Positions 42,976 through 52,653 of a stretch of 64,000 bases of DNA are shown here, in pieces. Made by a program: the position numbers and the translations under genes. This stretch comes from Pseudomonadota bacterium (GTDB lineage Bacteria; Desulfobacterota; Desulfobulbia; Desulfobulbales; Desulfocapsaceae): the NCBI GenBank assembly GCA_018821985.1, contig JAHJKP010000039.1:109376-173375 (forward strand), in the 5' to 3' direction. The notes under the pieces are model-generated. The model made no database searches. It had not been told where the DNA came from and saw only the letters and a list, made by a program, of their open reading frames with translations. Numbering within the stretch: position 1 is the first letter of the stretch; each line of letters starts with the position of its first letter.

Positions 42976-43722
42976 TTAATCATTATGCAACTGAGAGCTG
43001 ATCCTGCCGAAACGCCGCTCACGCTGCTGGAAGTCGGCAATGGCCTGCAGGAAAGCAGCGGACCGAAAATCCGGCCACATCACATCGGTAAAATGGATCT
43101 CGCTATACGATGCCTGCCAGAGGAGAAAATTTGACAGTCTGGCCTCTCCACCGGTACGAATCAAAAGATCAGGATCAACCATCCCTGCCGTATCCAGATA
43201 AGCGCTGATCAGCTCCTCATCGATATCCTCAGCGTTGAAAGTTCCTGTTGCACAGGCCGCAGCTATCTTCCGCACCGCTCTGGTCAATTCCGACCGCGAA
43301 CCGTAGCTGAGAGCAAGATTCAGAACCAGTCTATTGTTCAGGGCTGTCTCAGCTTTAGCATGCTCCAGAACCTCTTGCACTTCCACCGGCAGACGTCCCA
43401 GTTCACCAATACAGGTAAAACGAATATTATTCTGTAACATCTTGGACAGTTCAGTCTGCACATAGCTCTTCAAAAAAGACATCAGGCCACTGACTTCACT
43501 GGCGGGACGTTTCCAATTTTCCGAAGAAAAGGCATAAAGGGTTAAAATCTCAACCCCAATTTCCCGAGCTGTCTCCACCACATCCCGAACCGAATCGACC
43601 CCGGCCTTATGCCCAAAAAGACGTGGTTGATGTCGCCGTTGGGCCCAACGGCCGTTCCCATCCATAATAATGGCCACATGACGAGGAATGTGTGCGGGAT
43701 CAATAACAGGATTTTGAGACAT
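42976..43722 (-). CDS. uppS: Undecaprenyl diphosphate synthase (cis-prenyltransferase)
   Basis: 248 residues. HVAIIMDGNGRWAQRR carries the catalytic Asp. Further motifs are GHKAGVDSVRDVVE, LYAFSSENWKRPASEV, LALSYGSRSEL, and the end of the active site DLLIRTGGEARLSNFLLWQ with YSEIHFTDVMWPDF. It elongates FPP with IPP to the C55 carrier used by peptidoglycan, O-antigen and the arn pathway. An intergenic repeat separates it from frr. Confidence 0.97.
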   Translation of the reverse strand: MSQNPVIDPAHIPRHVAIIMDGNGRWAQRRHQPRLFGHKAGVDSVRDVVETAREIGVEILTLYAFSSENWKRPASEVSGLMSFLKSYVQTELSKMLQNNIRFTCIGELGRLPVEVQEVLEHAKAETALNNRLVLNLALSYGSRSELTRAVRKIAAACATGTFNAEDIDEELISAYLDTAGMVDPDLLIRTGGEARLSNFLLWQASYSEIHFTDVMWPDFRSAAFLQAIADFQQRERRFGRISSQLHND

Positions 43723-43800
43723 AAGAAGTAGAAAACCTTAAAAAGCGAAGATGTCGGCAAGAGGATCAATTTAATTTCTGCCATTCAATACTCAAAGTGA

Positions 43801-43909
43801 TTAAGCCGCTGTAAAAAAATAACATGGAATTTGAATAAAAAGGAGCGGTATAAGGAGCCGTAACGAAATTGATATAAATGGCCATGTTATTTCGTAACGG
43901 TTCCTAAAC
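43801..43909. repeat. GTAACGAAAT intergenic repeat, copy 2 (frr-uppS gap, overlapping the frr stop)
   Basis: Arms GTAACGAAAT (43860-43869) and ATTTCGTAAC (43889-43898) with a 19-nt spacer, then GGTTCCTAAA. The left flank TTAAGCCGCTGTAAA... resembles the flank of copy 1. The conserved CTAAA end contains the frr stop codon (CTA at 43904-43906). Confidence 0.75.
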
Positions 43910-44461
43910 CTCCATCACCTCTTTTTCCTTGGCAGCGGTAATCGTATCAATCAATTTCATGGACGCATCTGTCTTATGTTGAGCCTCATCCTGAAGCTTA
44001 AACAGATCATCTTCCGATATTTCTTTATCTTTTTTGTGTTTTTTCAGCACATCAATGGCATCACGACGAATATTACGAACAGATACACGAATTTCTTCAG
44101 CAATTTTTTTGACCAGTTTCACCATCTCCTTCCTTCGTTCCTCAGTCAGCTGGGGAATAGACAGACGGATCATCTTGCCATCATTGGCAGGGGTCAAGCC
44201 GACATCAGACTTAAGGATGGCCTTCTCGATTGCGGGAAGCATCTGAGGATCCCATGGGGTAATGACAATCATGCGACTCTCGGGAATAGTCATAGAGCCA
44301 ACTTGATTCAAAGGCATGACGCTCCCGTAAGCATTCACAGAGATCCCCTCAAGTAACGCAAGAGATGCTCGACCGGTACGCACCTTAGAAAGCTCATGCC
44401 TGAAGGCCTCAATACTCTTCTCTATCTTGTCATCCATTTCCGCCAATATATCATCACTCAT
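43904..44461 (-). CDS. frr: Ribosome recycling factor
   Basis: 185 residues from ATG 44461, with GGGAG 9 bases upstream; the in-frame TTG just before is less likely. The two-domain RRF is shown by SIEAFRHELSKVRTGRASL, WDPQMLPAIEKAIL, GLTPANDGKMIRLSIPQLTE and ERRKEMVKLVKKIAEE. It splits post-termination ribosomes with EF-G. The stop codon lies inside the intergenic repeat. Confidence 0.97.
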   Translation of the reverse strand: MSDDILAEMDDKIEKSIEAFRHELSKVRTGRASLALLEGISVNAYGSVMPLNQVGSMTIPESRMIVITPWDPQMLPAIEKAILKSDVGLTPANDGKMIRLSIPQLTEERRKEMVKLVKKIAEEIRVSVRNIRRDAIDVLKKHKKDKEISEDDLFKLQDEAQHKTDASMKLIDTITAAKEKEVMEV

Positions 44462-44501
44462 CTGCAATTCTCCCGCTTCATATATCTCATCTCCTATAAA
44501 C

Positions 44502-45215
44502 TCAAACTGTGACCAGAGTTCCTACCTGTTCTCCACAAATAGCCTTCAGGATATTCCCCTGCGTGTTCATGTTCAACACCAGGATTGGTTTATTATCATC
44601 CCGGGCTAAGGCAATACCGGCAGCATCCATGACGCGCAATCCCTTCTGCAGGACGTCGTCATAGGTCAAGCGATCAAATTTTACAGCATCAGATGACCCC
44701 ACAGGATCTTTATCATATATACCATCAACCTTGGTGGCTTTAATCACGATATCAGCATCAATCTCAAGTGCCCTGAGCACCCCGGCTGAATCGGTAGTAA
44801 AATAAGGATTCCCTGTACCTCCGGCAAAAATAACAACCCGGCCTTTTTCAAGATGCCGGGTAGCTCTACGTCTGATATAAGACTCACAGACTGATGGCAT
44901 GGGAATAGCAGACATCACTCTGGTAACGACTCCAACCCTCTCGAGAGCATCCTGCAGGGCCAGACTATTAATCACCGTTGCCAGCATCCCCATATTATCA
45001 GCAGTGCTTCGATCCATCCCTTTACTTGCCCCGGAAACACCCCGGAAAATATTACCCGCCCCAATCACCACCCCAGGCTCAACACCGAGGGCGACCAGTT
45101 CTTTTATCTCATGGGCAACATAATTAATGACACCGGTATTAATGCCAAAAGAATCTTCACCCATCAGGGCCTCACCACTCAGTTTCAGCAAAATTCTTTT
45201 ATATTGTATCTGCAT
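44502..45215 (-). CDS. pyrH: UMP kinase
   Basis: 237 residues of the amino-acid-kinase fold: [69 protein letters not shown] and [12 protein letters not shown]. It phosphorylates UMP to UDP and is typically activated by GTP and inhibited by UTP. It lies in the canonical rpsB-tsf-pyrH-frr order. Confidence 0.97.
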   Translation of the reverse strand: MQIQYKRILLKLSGEALMGEDSFGINTGVINYVAHEIKELVALGVEPGVVIGAGNIFRGVSGASKGMDRSTADNMGMLATVINSLALQDALERVGVVTRVMSAIPMPSVCESYIRRRATRHLEKGRVVIFAGGTGNPYFTTDSAGVLRALEIDADIVIKATKVDGIYDKDPVGSSDAVKFDRLTYDDVLQKGLRVMDAAGIALARDDNKPILVLNMNTQGNILKAICGEQVGTLVTV

Positions 45216-45311
45216 GAATAGATCCTTTGCATTGCGATAAATGCATAAAAAGAGGTGGGAGAAGAAGGCAGGCCGATATTAAAAGAAATAAGACCATTTT
45301 CCAGAAGAAGG

Positions 45312-45346
45312 CTGATCAATAAAAGACAGGAGCTCTTATTGATCAG
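45312..45346 (-). terminator. Hairpin between tsf and pyrH (weak terminator or processing site)
   Basis: A perfect 11-bp inverted repeat CTGATCAATAA/TTATTGATCAG with a 13-nt loop, 15 bases after the tsf stop. No good T-run follows on the minus strand, so it is more likely an attenuator or RNA-stability hairpin than a full terminator. Confidence 0.4.
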
Positions 45347-45361
45347 AGTGACAAACCTAAC

Positions 45362-45955
45362 TTATACACCAACTTGAAAGCGGGCGAAACGTTTGATAGA
45401 AACATTTTCGCCCATTTTTCCAACAAGCTCAGTCAACATATCCTGAATACTCTTCTCAGGATTTTTTACAAATTGTTGTTCAAGCAAACATATTTCAGAA
45501 AGAAAACGATCAATCTTGCCGGTAACCATCTTTTCCGCAATACTTTCAGGTTTTCCGGACTCAATGGCCTGCTGCACATAAATTTGACGCTCTCTTTCAA
45601 CAATATCAGCAGGGACATCATCTCTGGACAGCGAAACAGGATTGGCCGCTGCTATATGCATAGCAACATCACGGGCAAACTCCCGGAAGTCATCGGTCTT
45701 GGCGACGAAATCAGTCTCACAGTTTAATTCAACCATCACGCCCAACTTACCACCGGCATGGATATAGGTTTCGACAACCCCTTCACTGGTGGCACGACCT
45801 GCCCTTTTAGCGGCAACTGCCAGCCCTTTCTGTCGCAAAAAGTCAATCGCCTTTTCCATGTCCCCAGCATTCTCACTCAAGGCCTTCTTGCAATCCATCA
45901 TCCCTGCCCCTGTCTTATCACGCAGGTCTTTTACCATCTGACTTGTAATATTCAT
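45362..45955 (-). CDS. tsf: Elongation factor Ts (short form)
   Basis: 197 residues, shorter than the ~280-residue E. coli form and typical of the single-core EF-Ts version. N-terminal [24 protein letters not shown] (UBA-like and conserved TGAGMMDCK), then [22 protein letters not shown]-type core (here VETYIHAG...) and coiled-coil/C-terminal segments. It exchanges GDP on EF-Tu. Confidence 0.97.
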   Translation of the reverse strand: [197 protein letters not shown]

Positions 45956-46065
45956 TCCACAACTCCTTATATTAAACCTTAAAGCATTATTCCAATCTCA
46001 TTGATATAGCAGGACAACATTATCCTGAGATAGTGAATCAACAAACTCCCTTTCCGGATAAAACA

Positions 46066-46091
46066 AAGGGGCAGTCAAGTGACAGCCCCTT
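46066..46091 (-). terminator. Hairpin between rpsB and tsf (partial terminator/attenuator)
   Basis: On the minus strand AGGGGC and GCCCCT pair around a 12-nt loop, followed by TTTGTTTT. It is 46 bases past the rpsB stop and 110 bases before tsf. It could lower tsf-pyrH-frr expression relative to rpsB. Confidence 0.5.
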
Positions 46092-46136
46092 CAATAAAAC
46101 TGATAAATAGACACCAGTCAAGGTGTCCACTTATGA

Positions 46137-46910
46137 TTATTGTTCAGTTTCAGCAGCTTGTCCCATTTCAGAACCAGCATCACCCATGGAAGCCGCCAGA
46201 GCCTCATCAGATGCAGCGTCACCATCAAGTGAGGCTTGACCAGCAAGAACCGATTCGGCAATACAAGAGACGACCAATCTGAGAGAACGCAATGAGTCAT
46301 CATTTCCTGGAATCATAAAATCAATACCATCGGGGTCACAGTTGGTATCAGCAAGGGCAACTACAGGAATATTTAATTTCTGGGCCTCGCTTACTGCAAT
46401 AGACTCCTTCTTAGGATCAACAATAAAAAGGACGGAAGGAAGCTTTCTCATATTCTTGATACCACCCACATTCCGCTCCAACTTGGTTCTTTCCTTTTCC
46501 ATGAGACCAATTTCTTTTTTAGGAAAACGCTGAATAGAACCATCTTCCTGCATAGACTCAATCAACTTCAATCGATCAACACTATTTTTAATGGTTTGAA
46601 AATTAGTCATCATTCCACCAAGCCAACGATGATCTACATAATACATATTACAGCGTTTGGCTTCATCCTGAACTATAGCCTGAGCTTGTCTCTTGGTACC
46701 GACAAAGAGAACCGACCCACCTTTGGCAATTTCTTTGCTAATAAAATCACAGGCAGTATCAAACATGCGCTTGGTCTTATCAAGGTTGATAATATAGATA
46801 CCGTTACGGGGTCCATAGATATATGGTTTCATCTTTGGATTCCAACGACGAGTCTGATGACCAAAATGCAGGCCAGCCTGAAGCATTTCTTTAACTGTAG
46901 CGAATGACAT
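46137..46910 (-). CDS. rpsB: 30S ribosomal protein S2
   Basis: 257 residues. [47 protein letters not shown] and [20 protein letters not shown] are diagnostic, with [13 protein letters not shown] at the end of the core and an acidic Ala/Asp/Glu-rich tail. It is first gene of the rpsB-tsf block. The 254-bp gap upstream is AT-rich and should contain its promoter and leader. Confidence 0.98.
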   Translation of the reverse strand: MSFATVKEMLQAGLHFGHQTRRWNPKMKPYIYGPRNGIYIINLDKTKRMFDTACDFISKEIAKGGSVLFVGTKRQAQAIVQDEAKRCNMYYVDHRWLGGMMTNFQTIKNSVDRLKLIESMQEDGSIQRFPKKEIGLMEKERTKLERNVGGIKNMRKLPSVLFIVDPKKESIAVSEAQKLNIPVVALADTNCDPDGIDFMIPGNDDSLRSLRLVVSCIAESVLAGQASLDGDAASDEALAASMGDAGSEMGQAAETEQ

Positions 46911-47164
46911 TTATTTCTCCGTTTTCTGGTTTAACCTCCACCCCTGATTTATCACTTTTGAGCAACAATTACGCTCATTATGACACCAGGCACAGCAAGG
47001 GGTGTGTGTATTTATTAATACCCATTATTTAACTATCACAAAACTTGAGATAGCACCTCAATAAATAAAACATTACTTTTTACCATGCGATACTTATTTT
47101 TGCAACTTATCAAAATCACAAAAAAAGAATCTCACAAAATAATTGAACAATTTAAATGAACAAT

Positions 47165-47929
47165 TTAACGACGCATCAAGGACGACGTACCGGTTAAAAA
47201 AAATTTTAACCACTCAAAACCGAACTGAAGCAAAGTGGTATCATCTGTCTGAATTCGTTCTTTTTGATCCTTGGTGAGACGGAACTGATCAAACAAATGT
47301 TGTCGCAGGGCTAATGACCTGAAGCCATCAACATCATAACAGACCATAAATGCCATTTGCTGTTTAGACCCACCGCTCCCTTCACCCTTCCATGGATTCG
47401 TCGCAAAAATGGTATCAAGCTCAGTCCAGCGATCATTCATCCCATTATAATCCTGAAGTTGCTGCTCTCGAATCCATTGGGTAACAGAATAAAAGTTCTC
47501 TTCATGATGTCCTAGGCAATACGCATGATCAGTTAAAAAATAATAGTCCATGGAACGGCCACGCGCCAGTGTGCGATCAACTGCCCTTTCAAGGGGATAT
47601 GTTCGACAGGCAGATGGCCTGTCATGATATACAGAGCACCCACCTGCAGCAAGAAAAGGACAGCTTTTTTCTTCATCATCATTGAGTTTCAACATAACCG
47701 CAGGAAAATAAGGATGACTCCCTTTTACCAAGCGTGTATAGAGACGCATAAAAGACTCAGAATCAATTTTTAAACAATTTTTCAGGCGTACAATATCATA
47801 GGGGTAGAGGAACATGTCCACATTTTTACAACAGGACATAAAGCACTTCACACCTGCATGACAAGAAAACTGAAATTTCTGTGCCCCCAATGGTACCATA
47901 CCCTCAGGAAATTCATTATTACAGTTCAT
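47165..47929 (-). CDS. YkgJ-family cysteine-cluster protein
   Basis: 254 residues. Cysteine clusters FSCHAGVKCFMSCCKNVDMF and, 50 residues later, CPFLAAGGCSVYHDRPSACR with TYPLERA match the YkgJ/CxxCxxCC (UPF0153-like) family, believed to bind zinc or an Fe-S cluster. There is no membrane segment. The biochemical role is unknown. It is a single gene between the rplQ terminator and rpsB, with its own AT-rich flanks. Confidence 0.85.
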   Translation of the reverse strand: MNCNNEFPEGMVPLGAQKFQFSCHAGVKCFMSCCKNVDMFLYPYDIVRLKNCLKIDSESFMRLYTRLVKGSHPYFPAVMLKLNDDEEKSCPFLAAGGCSVYHDRPSACRTYPLERAVDRTLARGRSMDYYFLTDHAYCLGHHEENFYSVTQWIREQQLQDYNGMNDRWTELDTIFATNPWKGEGSGGSKQQMAFMVCYDVDGFRSLALRQHLFDQFRLTKDQKERIQTDDTTLLQFGFEWLKFFLTGTSSLMRR

Positions 47930-47984
47930 ATATTATTTGGCAATAAAAGGAAAAGAAGAGGCTGTCAGAAAACAACCGATACAT

Positions 47985-48026
47985 AAAATAAAAAAAAAGC
48001 TGGCATGAATAAATCCATGCCAGCTT
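47985..48026 (-). terminator. Terminator of the ribosomal protein/rpoA operon
   Basis: Minus strand: an 11-bp stem AAGCTGGCATG/CATGCCAGCTT with a short loop, directly followed by about eight T residues. It lies 140 bases past the rplQ stop. Confidence 0.88.
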
Positions 48027-48071
48027 CACAAAAAATTTTCTTATAGATTCATTCTTGCATACAAGTCAAAT

Positions 48072-48115
48072 GCTATAAGTTGGATAGAAATATTTATCAA
48101 TATCCAACTTATAGC
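48072..48115. repeat. Long perfect inverted repeat downstream of rplQ
   Basis: GCTATAAGTTGGATA (48072-48086) and TATCCAACTTATAGC (48101-48115) form a 15-bp perfect stem with a 14-nt loop. There is no T-run on either side, and a normal terminator lies 46 bases further. It may be an RNA-processing hairpin, a repeat element or a binding site. Confidence 0.6.
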
Positions 48116-48165
48116 GTTCCTAATCAGTAATTACGGAAAAAAACTTAAAGGCATTCAAAAAAAAA

Positions 48166-48552
48166 TCAATTATCAGACTGAACTTCAATGTTTTCTTGGT
48201 AGCCGACAAGTTCAAGAATAGCCATAGCTGCAGCATCTCCCTGACGAACACCAGTTTGAATAATACGGGTATAGCCACCATTCCGATCTGCAAATTGCAA
48301 ATGAATAACATCAAAAAGCTTTGCTACTACATCTTTACTACGAATAAAACTCAAAGCCTGACGTTTTGAATGTAAATCACCTTTTTTGGCAAGTGTGATC
48401 ATCTTATCTGCAAGTCTACGCGCCTCTTTTGCTTTAGGAGTCGTCGTAACAATTCTTTCATGTTCAAAAAGTGAAGTAATCATATTTCTGAACATTGCTT
48501 TACGATGAGAAGATGTCCGTCCAAGTTTTCTGCCTGATTTCCTATGTCTCAT
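48166..48552 (-). CDS. rplQ: 50S ribosomal protein L17
   Basis: 128 residues. [57 protein letters not shown] and the [17 protein letters not shown] end are the L17 signature. It is the last gene of the operon after rpoA. Confidence 0.98.
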   Translation of the reverse strand: MRHRKSGRKLGRTSSHRKAMFRNMITSLFEHERIVTTTPKAKEARRLADKMITLAKKGDLHSKRQALSFIRSKDVVAKLFDVIHLQFADRNGGYTRIIQTGVRQGDAAAMAILELVGYQENIEVQSDN

Positions 48553-48620
48553 TGATTCATCCTCAATCTATCCTATAGATAGTATAGATATAATTTGCCT
48601 ACTTAAGTTATATATAATGC

Positions 48621-49661
48621 CTATTCAAGCTCATCAGGCTTACTTTCAATCTCAGGGGCAGTCCAATTATCAAACTTAAGTCCAAGAGTAAGACCTCTTT
48701 CGGCCAGTAACGCCTTAATCTCATTAAGGGATTTACGACCGAAGTTTTTTGTCTTTAACATTTCCTGATCGGTTTTCTGACAAAGTTCACCAATAAAATT
48801 TATATCAGCATTCTTCAAACAATTGGCTGAACGAACAGATAGTTCTAAATCCTCAACAGGCTGATTCAAAAATTCATTTTCTGTATCATCCTCTTTTTCA
48901 CCAACAACAGTCTCAGGCTCAGCAGTTCCTTCATCAAAATTAATAAAGATTGTCATCTGCTCTTTTAGAATTTTTGCAGCAAAAGCTAATGCATTTTCAG
49001 GCTTTACGCTTCCATCAGTTTCAATCTCAAGGGTAAGCTTATCATAATCGGTCTGTTGACCGACACGTGCCTGAGAGACTTTATATTGTATCTGTTTAAC
49101 AGGAGTAAAAATAGCATCGATGGGTATCTGGCCTATGGCAAGATTCTCTTTCGACTGTTTTTCTGCAGGTTGATACCCTTTACCCCATTCAACAGTTAAC
49201 TCAGCATAAAATCGAGTTTTTCCTGTAAGAGTACAGAGTAGCTGCTCACCATTCATAACTTCAACAAAGGAAGAGCCCTTAATATCTGCGGCAGTAACTG
49301 GCCCGGGACCACTTTTATCAATAATTACCGTTTGAGAATCTGGCTTATTCAGCTTTAGTCTAACCTGCTTGAGATTTAATATAATCTCACTGACATCTTC
49401 AACAACATCCTTCATGGCTGTAAACTCATGAAGAGCGCCCTCAATCTTAACGGTTGTAATTGCAGCACCTTGTATCGAAGACAACAATATACGACGAAGA
49501 GAATTACCTACGGTCGTAGCAAATCCTCTTTCAAGAGGCTGACAAACAAATTTACCGTATGTTTCAGTATGTTTGGATTTATCAACCTCTAACTTTTCAG
49601 GTTGAATCAGCTGACGCCAATTACGATAAAATGGGATTTTTTCTTCAGCAGTTTGGGTCAT
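48621..49661 (-). CDS. rpoA: RNA polymerase alpha subunit
   Basis: 346 residues. The N-terminal dimerisation domain has FVCQPLERGFATTVGNSLRR and LLSSIQGAAITTVKIEGALH. The C-terminal domain (~260-330) has LELSVRSANCLKNADINFIG and KTKNFGRKSLNEIKALLAER for UP-element and activator contact. It is in the usual place between rpsD and rplQ. Confidence 0.98.
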   Translation of the reverse strand: MTQTAEEKIPFYRNWRQLIQPEKLEVDKSKHTETYGKFVCQPLERGFATTVGNSLRRILLSSIQGAAITTVKIEGALHEFTAMKDVVEDVSEIILNLKQVRLKLNKPDSQTVIIDKSGPGPVTAADIKGSSFVEVMNGEQLLCTLTGKTRFYAELTVEWGKGYQPAEKQSKENLAIGQIPIDAIFTPVKQIQYKVSQARVGQQTDYDKLTLEIETDGSVKPENALAFAAKILKEQMTIFINFDEGTAEPETVVGEKEDDTENEFLNQPVEDLELSVRSANCLKNADINFIGELCQKTDQEMLKTKNFGRKSLNEIKALLAERGLTLGLKFDNWTAPEIESKPDELE

Positions 49662-49851
49662 ATAATTCCTTCTCTGCGCATCAATCTTCTTATAAGAAAG
49701 TTCTTAAGGCTGTACATCATATTATATATCGACGTTTACATATTATCAAATATATTAGATGCCCAGCATGTTAAAAACGCGTTATTACACAAAATAAATA
49801 GATACTTCCAGTTTCCATAAATCTGAAAGTATCTATAAAAAACCAAAAAAA

Positions 49852-50481
49852 TTATTTTGAGTAAAGCTCAACGATAAGGTGCTCTTGTATTGGCATGGTG
49901 AGCTCCTCACGATTAGGAAGAGTCTTCACTGTTGCTTTAAAGTTATCCTTATCCAATTCAAGCCAACTTGGAACACCGCGGCGAGCTACTGCTTCGAGGT
50001 TTTCTACTATAAATGAATTCTTCCTACTTTTTTCCTTCACCGAAATCTCATCTCCGACACCAACCAAGAAAGAAGGAATATTAACTTTTTTCCCATTAAC
50101 CAGGATATGACTGTGCAAAACAAACTGCCTAGCCTGATTTCGTGATGATGCAAGACCAATACGAAAAATTGTATTATCCAATCTTCTCTCAAGGTTAACC
50201 AGCAGGTTTTCACCGGTTACACCTTTCTGCTGATCAGCTTTATGAAAACAAATACGAAACTGACCCTCAAGAACACCATACATGTTTTTAACTTTTTGTT
50301 TCTCTCTCAACTGAAGGGCATAATCTGAAACTTTCTTAAATCGTGCTTGTCCATGTTGACCAGGACCAAAAGCACGACGTTCAAATGAACATTTATCAGA
50401 ATAACACCTATCACCCTTCAAATATAACTTAAGGTTTTCACGCCTGCAACGACGACATGCCGCACCTATATCTCTTGCCAC
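49852..50481 (-). CDS. rpsD: 30S ribosomal protein S4
   Basis: 209 residues. It has the N-terminal zinc-type cysteines ([19 protein letters not shown]), [28 protein letters not shown] and an S4 RNA-binding domain [21 protein letters not shown] small hairpin ATACTTTCAG/CTGGAAGTAT follows at 49802-49832, in the 190-bp gap before rpoA. Confidence 0.98.
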   Translation of the reverse strand: MARDIGAACRRCRRENLKLYLKGDRCYSDKCSFERRAFGPGQHGQARFKKVSDYALQLREKQKVKNMYGVLEGQFRICFHKADQQKGVTGENLLVNLERRLDNTIFRIGLASSRNQARQFVLHSHILVNGKKVNIPSFLVGVGDEISVKEKSRKNSFIVENLEAVARRGVPSWLELDKDNFKATVKTLPNREELTMPIQEHLIVELYSK

Positions 50482-50540
50482 TTAATCCTCCATCATGATC
50501 TATATTTTAATTAAATTTACAACTTTAACGTTAATCGTGC

Positions 50541-50939
50541 TTAAACACGACGACGTTTTGGAGGTTTGCAACCATTATGAGGAACTGGGGTAACATCACA
50601 AATACGAGTCACCTCAAATCCGGTAGCAGACAAGGCACGCAAAGCAGCCTCTCGCCCAGGGCCCGGGCCCTTAACTTTGACCTCAACTTTTCGCATCCCA
50701 TGGTCAGCAGCCTTTTGACTTGCTTCAGCAAGTGCATTCTGGGCTGCAAAAGGAGTACTTTTACGAGATCCCTTAAAACCTAAAATACCAGCACTGCACC
50801 AAGAAATCACATTCCCCTGCGTATCTGATATGGTAACAATAGTATTGTTAAACGTTGAATAAATAAAAACAATACCTTCAGGAATATTCTTTTTGACTCT
50901 TTTTTTATTGCGTGCACTAGCACGTTTCGCACCGGCCAT
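50541..50939 (-). CDS. rpsK: 30S ribosomal protein S11
   Basis: 132 residues. [53 protein letters not shown] and the basic tail [13 protein letters not shown] identify S11. It lies between rpsM (22 bases upstream) and rpsD. Confidence 0.98.
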   Translation of the reverse strand: MAGAKRASARNKKRVKKNIPEGIVFIYSTFNNTIVTISDTQGNVISWCSAGILGFKGSRKSTPFAAQNALAEASQKAADHGMRKVEVKVKGPGPGREAALRALSATGFEVTRICDVTPVPHNGCKPPKRRRV

Positions 50940-50961
50940 TATATTACCTTCTTATATTGAA

Positions 50962-51330
50962 TTACTTGCGACGAGCTGCTGCTCCGCGACGAGGGCCCTT
51001 GCGAGTCCTGGCATTTGTTTTTGTTTTTTGCCCTCTACAAGGGAGACCCATACGATGCCGTCTTCCTCGATAACATCCCAGATCCATAAGTCTCTTGATG
51101 TCCATAGAAACTTCACGTCTACGATCACCCTCTACAGTATATTCTTCTTCAATAATCATACGGATACGGGTAACATCGTCACCGCTAAGATCATCACTAT
51201 TCATTGTGTATGGCAGATCAGCCTTGTCGAGAATCTGTCTGGCAGATGTAAGCCCAATACCATGAATATAAGTAAGAGCACGGTCGATATGTTTATTTTT
51301 CGGAAGGTCAATTCCTGATAAGCGTGCCAA
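50962..51330 (-). CDS. rpsM: 30S ribosomal protein S13
   Basis: 122 residues. [54 protein letters not shown] and a Lys/Arg tail identify S13. Confidence 0.98.
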   Translation of the reverse strand: MARLSGIDLPKNKHIDRALTYIHGIGLTSARQILDKADLPYTMNSDDLSGDDVTRIRMIIEEEYTVEGDRRREVSMDIKRLMDLGCYRGRRHRMGLPCRGQKTKTNARTRKGPRRGAAARRK

Positions 51331-51403
51331 AATTGTATCTCCTCAAGAGGTCTGTTGTTAAATTAAGTTAACAATATAAATAAAAAAAAATTAAGGAAAA
51401 AAA

Positions 51404-51517
51404 TCAACCCTGACGTTGCTTGTGTTTTTTAAGCTTACAGGAAACCCGAACAACACCATTGCGCTTGAAAATTTTGCAATCACTACACATTTTTTTTACT
51501 GATGCACGTACTTTCAT
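51404..51517 (-). CDS. rpmJ: 50S ribosomal protein L36
   Basis: 37 residues ([20 protein letters not shown]...KHKQRQG). It is the zinc-binding C+ form with cysteines in CSDC and VSCK plus a His. It is too short for many gene finders. It sits 14 bases downstream of infA and before rpsM, the standard place. Confidence 0.96.
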   Translation of the reverse strand: MKVRASVKKMCSDCKIFKRNGVVRVSCKLKKHKQRQG

Positions 51518-51531
51518 AATATCAAATCTCT

Positions 51532-51768
51532 CTATTTATTCTTTTTACCACCCTTCGCCCTGAAGGTAACTCTACCACGTGACAAATCATAGGGGGATAG
51601 TTCTATTGTTACCCGATCGCCAGGTAATATCTTAATAAAATGCATTCTCATTTTACCTGAAATATGAGCTAAAACCTTATGCCCATTATCCAACTCCACA
51701 CGAAACATTGCGTTCGGCAGAGGTTCAATGATTGTACCTTCGACCTCTATGGCCTCTTCTTTTGCCAT
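51532..51768 (-). CDS. infA: Translation initiation factor IF-1
   Basis: 78 residues, a single OB-fold: [53 protein letters not shown]. It is slightly longer than E. coli IF-1 through its N-terminal Ala/Glu residues and C-terminal lysines. It lies between map and rpmJ. Confidence 0.97.
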   Translation of the reverse strand: MAKEEAIEVEGTIIEPLPNAMFRVELDNGHKVLAHISGKMRMHFIKILPGDRVTIELSPYDLSRGRVTFRAKGGKKNK

Positions 51769-51844
51769 ACCATTACCTATGATTCCGAAAAATTGAAATC
51801 AAAAAAAATTTGAATATAATATACTTCAATTCAAAAGAGAAGTA

Positions 51845-52651
51845 TTATTTTTTTATTGCGTCAAAGTTTAGACGTGAACTCAGAACAGATGGTCCATCCA
51901 AGGTAGCAGCTACTGAATGTTCAAAATGGGCTGAACACATCTTGTCAGCAGTAACGACGGTCCAGCCATCCTTAAGTACCATTACTTTATGAGTACCCAT
52001 ATTAACCATCGGTTCTATAGCAAGAACCATTCCATCCACTATACGAGGTGATCGATCACCTTGTACATAATTAGGTATTTCTGGTGCCTCATGAAGGGAA
52101 GTACCAATTCCATGCCCAACAAACTGACGGACAACAGAAAATCCATTACCCTCAACATGTTCTTGTACAGCCTTGGAAATATCAGAAATTCTATTACCAA
52201 TCTGTACCTGATCAATAGCAAGCAAAAGGGAATTCTCAGTAACCTGAATTAATCTTTTTTTCTCAACCGCAACAACACCTACGGGTAAAGTAATGGCAGA
52301 ATCACCAAAAAAGCCCTTAAAGGAAACACCAAAATCAATGGAGAGAATATCTCCTTTGTTCAGTTTTCTCTTACGTGAAGGAATCCCATGTACAACTTCT
52401 TCATTCAGGGAAACACATAAGCATCCGGGAAACCCCCTATACCCCTTAAACGCAGGCTTGGCTTTTCGTCTTAGACACAGATCTTCAGCAAATTTGTCCA
52501 GCTCAAAAGTAGAAATTCCAGGTTCAACTACCCTGCTCAACATAGAAAGAACCTCAGCCACTATCTGGTTGGCTTCAAACATGTATCGAATTTCATCCGG
52601 GCTTTTAACAATAATTGCCTTTGCCCCATGATTCCTGACTCCTGAGCTCAA
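51845..52651 (-). CDS. map: Methionine aminopeptidase, type I
   Basis: 268 residues. Metal ligands are visible in LSIDFGVSFKGFFGDSAIT (two Asp), GHGIGTSLHEAPEI (His) and AIEPMVN (Glu), with the final Glu in SAHFEHSVAATL. It removes N-terminal Met. The start is probably TTG 52651, two bases after the secY stop, since no ATG or GTG precedes the conserved IIVKSPDEIRYM. adk, which often separates secY and map, is absent. Confidence 0.95.
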   Translation of the reverse strand: MSSGVRNHGAKAIIVKSPDEIRYMFEANQIVAEVLSMLSRVVEPGISTFELDKFAEDLCLRRKAKPAFKGYRGFPGCLCVSLNEEVVHGIPSRKRKLNKGDILSIDFGVSFKGFFGDSAITLPVGVVAVEKKRLIQVTENSLLLAIDQVQIGNRISDISKAVQEHVEGNGFSVVRQFVGHGIGTSLHEAPEIPNYVQGDRSPRIVDGMVLAIEPMVNMGTHKVMVLKDGWTVVTADKMCSAHFEHSVAATLDGPSVLSSRLNFDAIKK

Positions 52652-52653
52652 AC

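Noticed and set aside
49802..49832. Hairpin after rpsD as a true terminator
   Set aside because: The stem has a wobble pair and no clear T-run, and rpoA-rplQ downstream should be co-transcribed; kept only as a remark.
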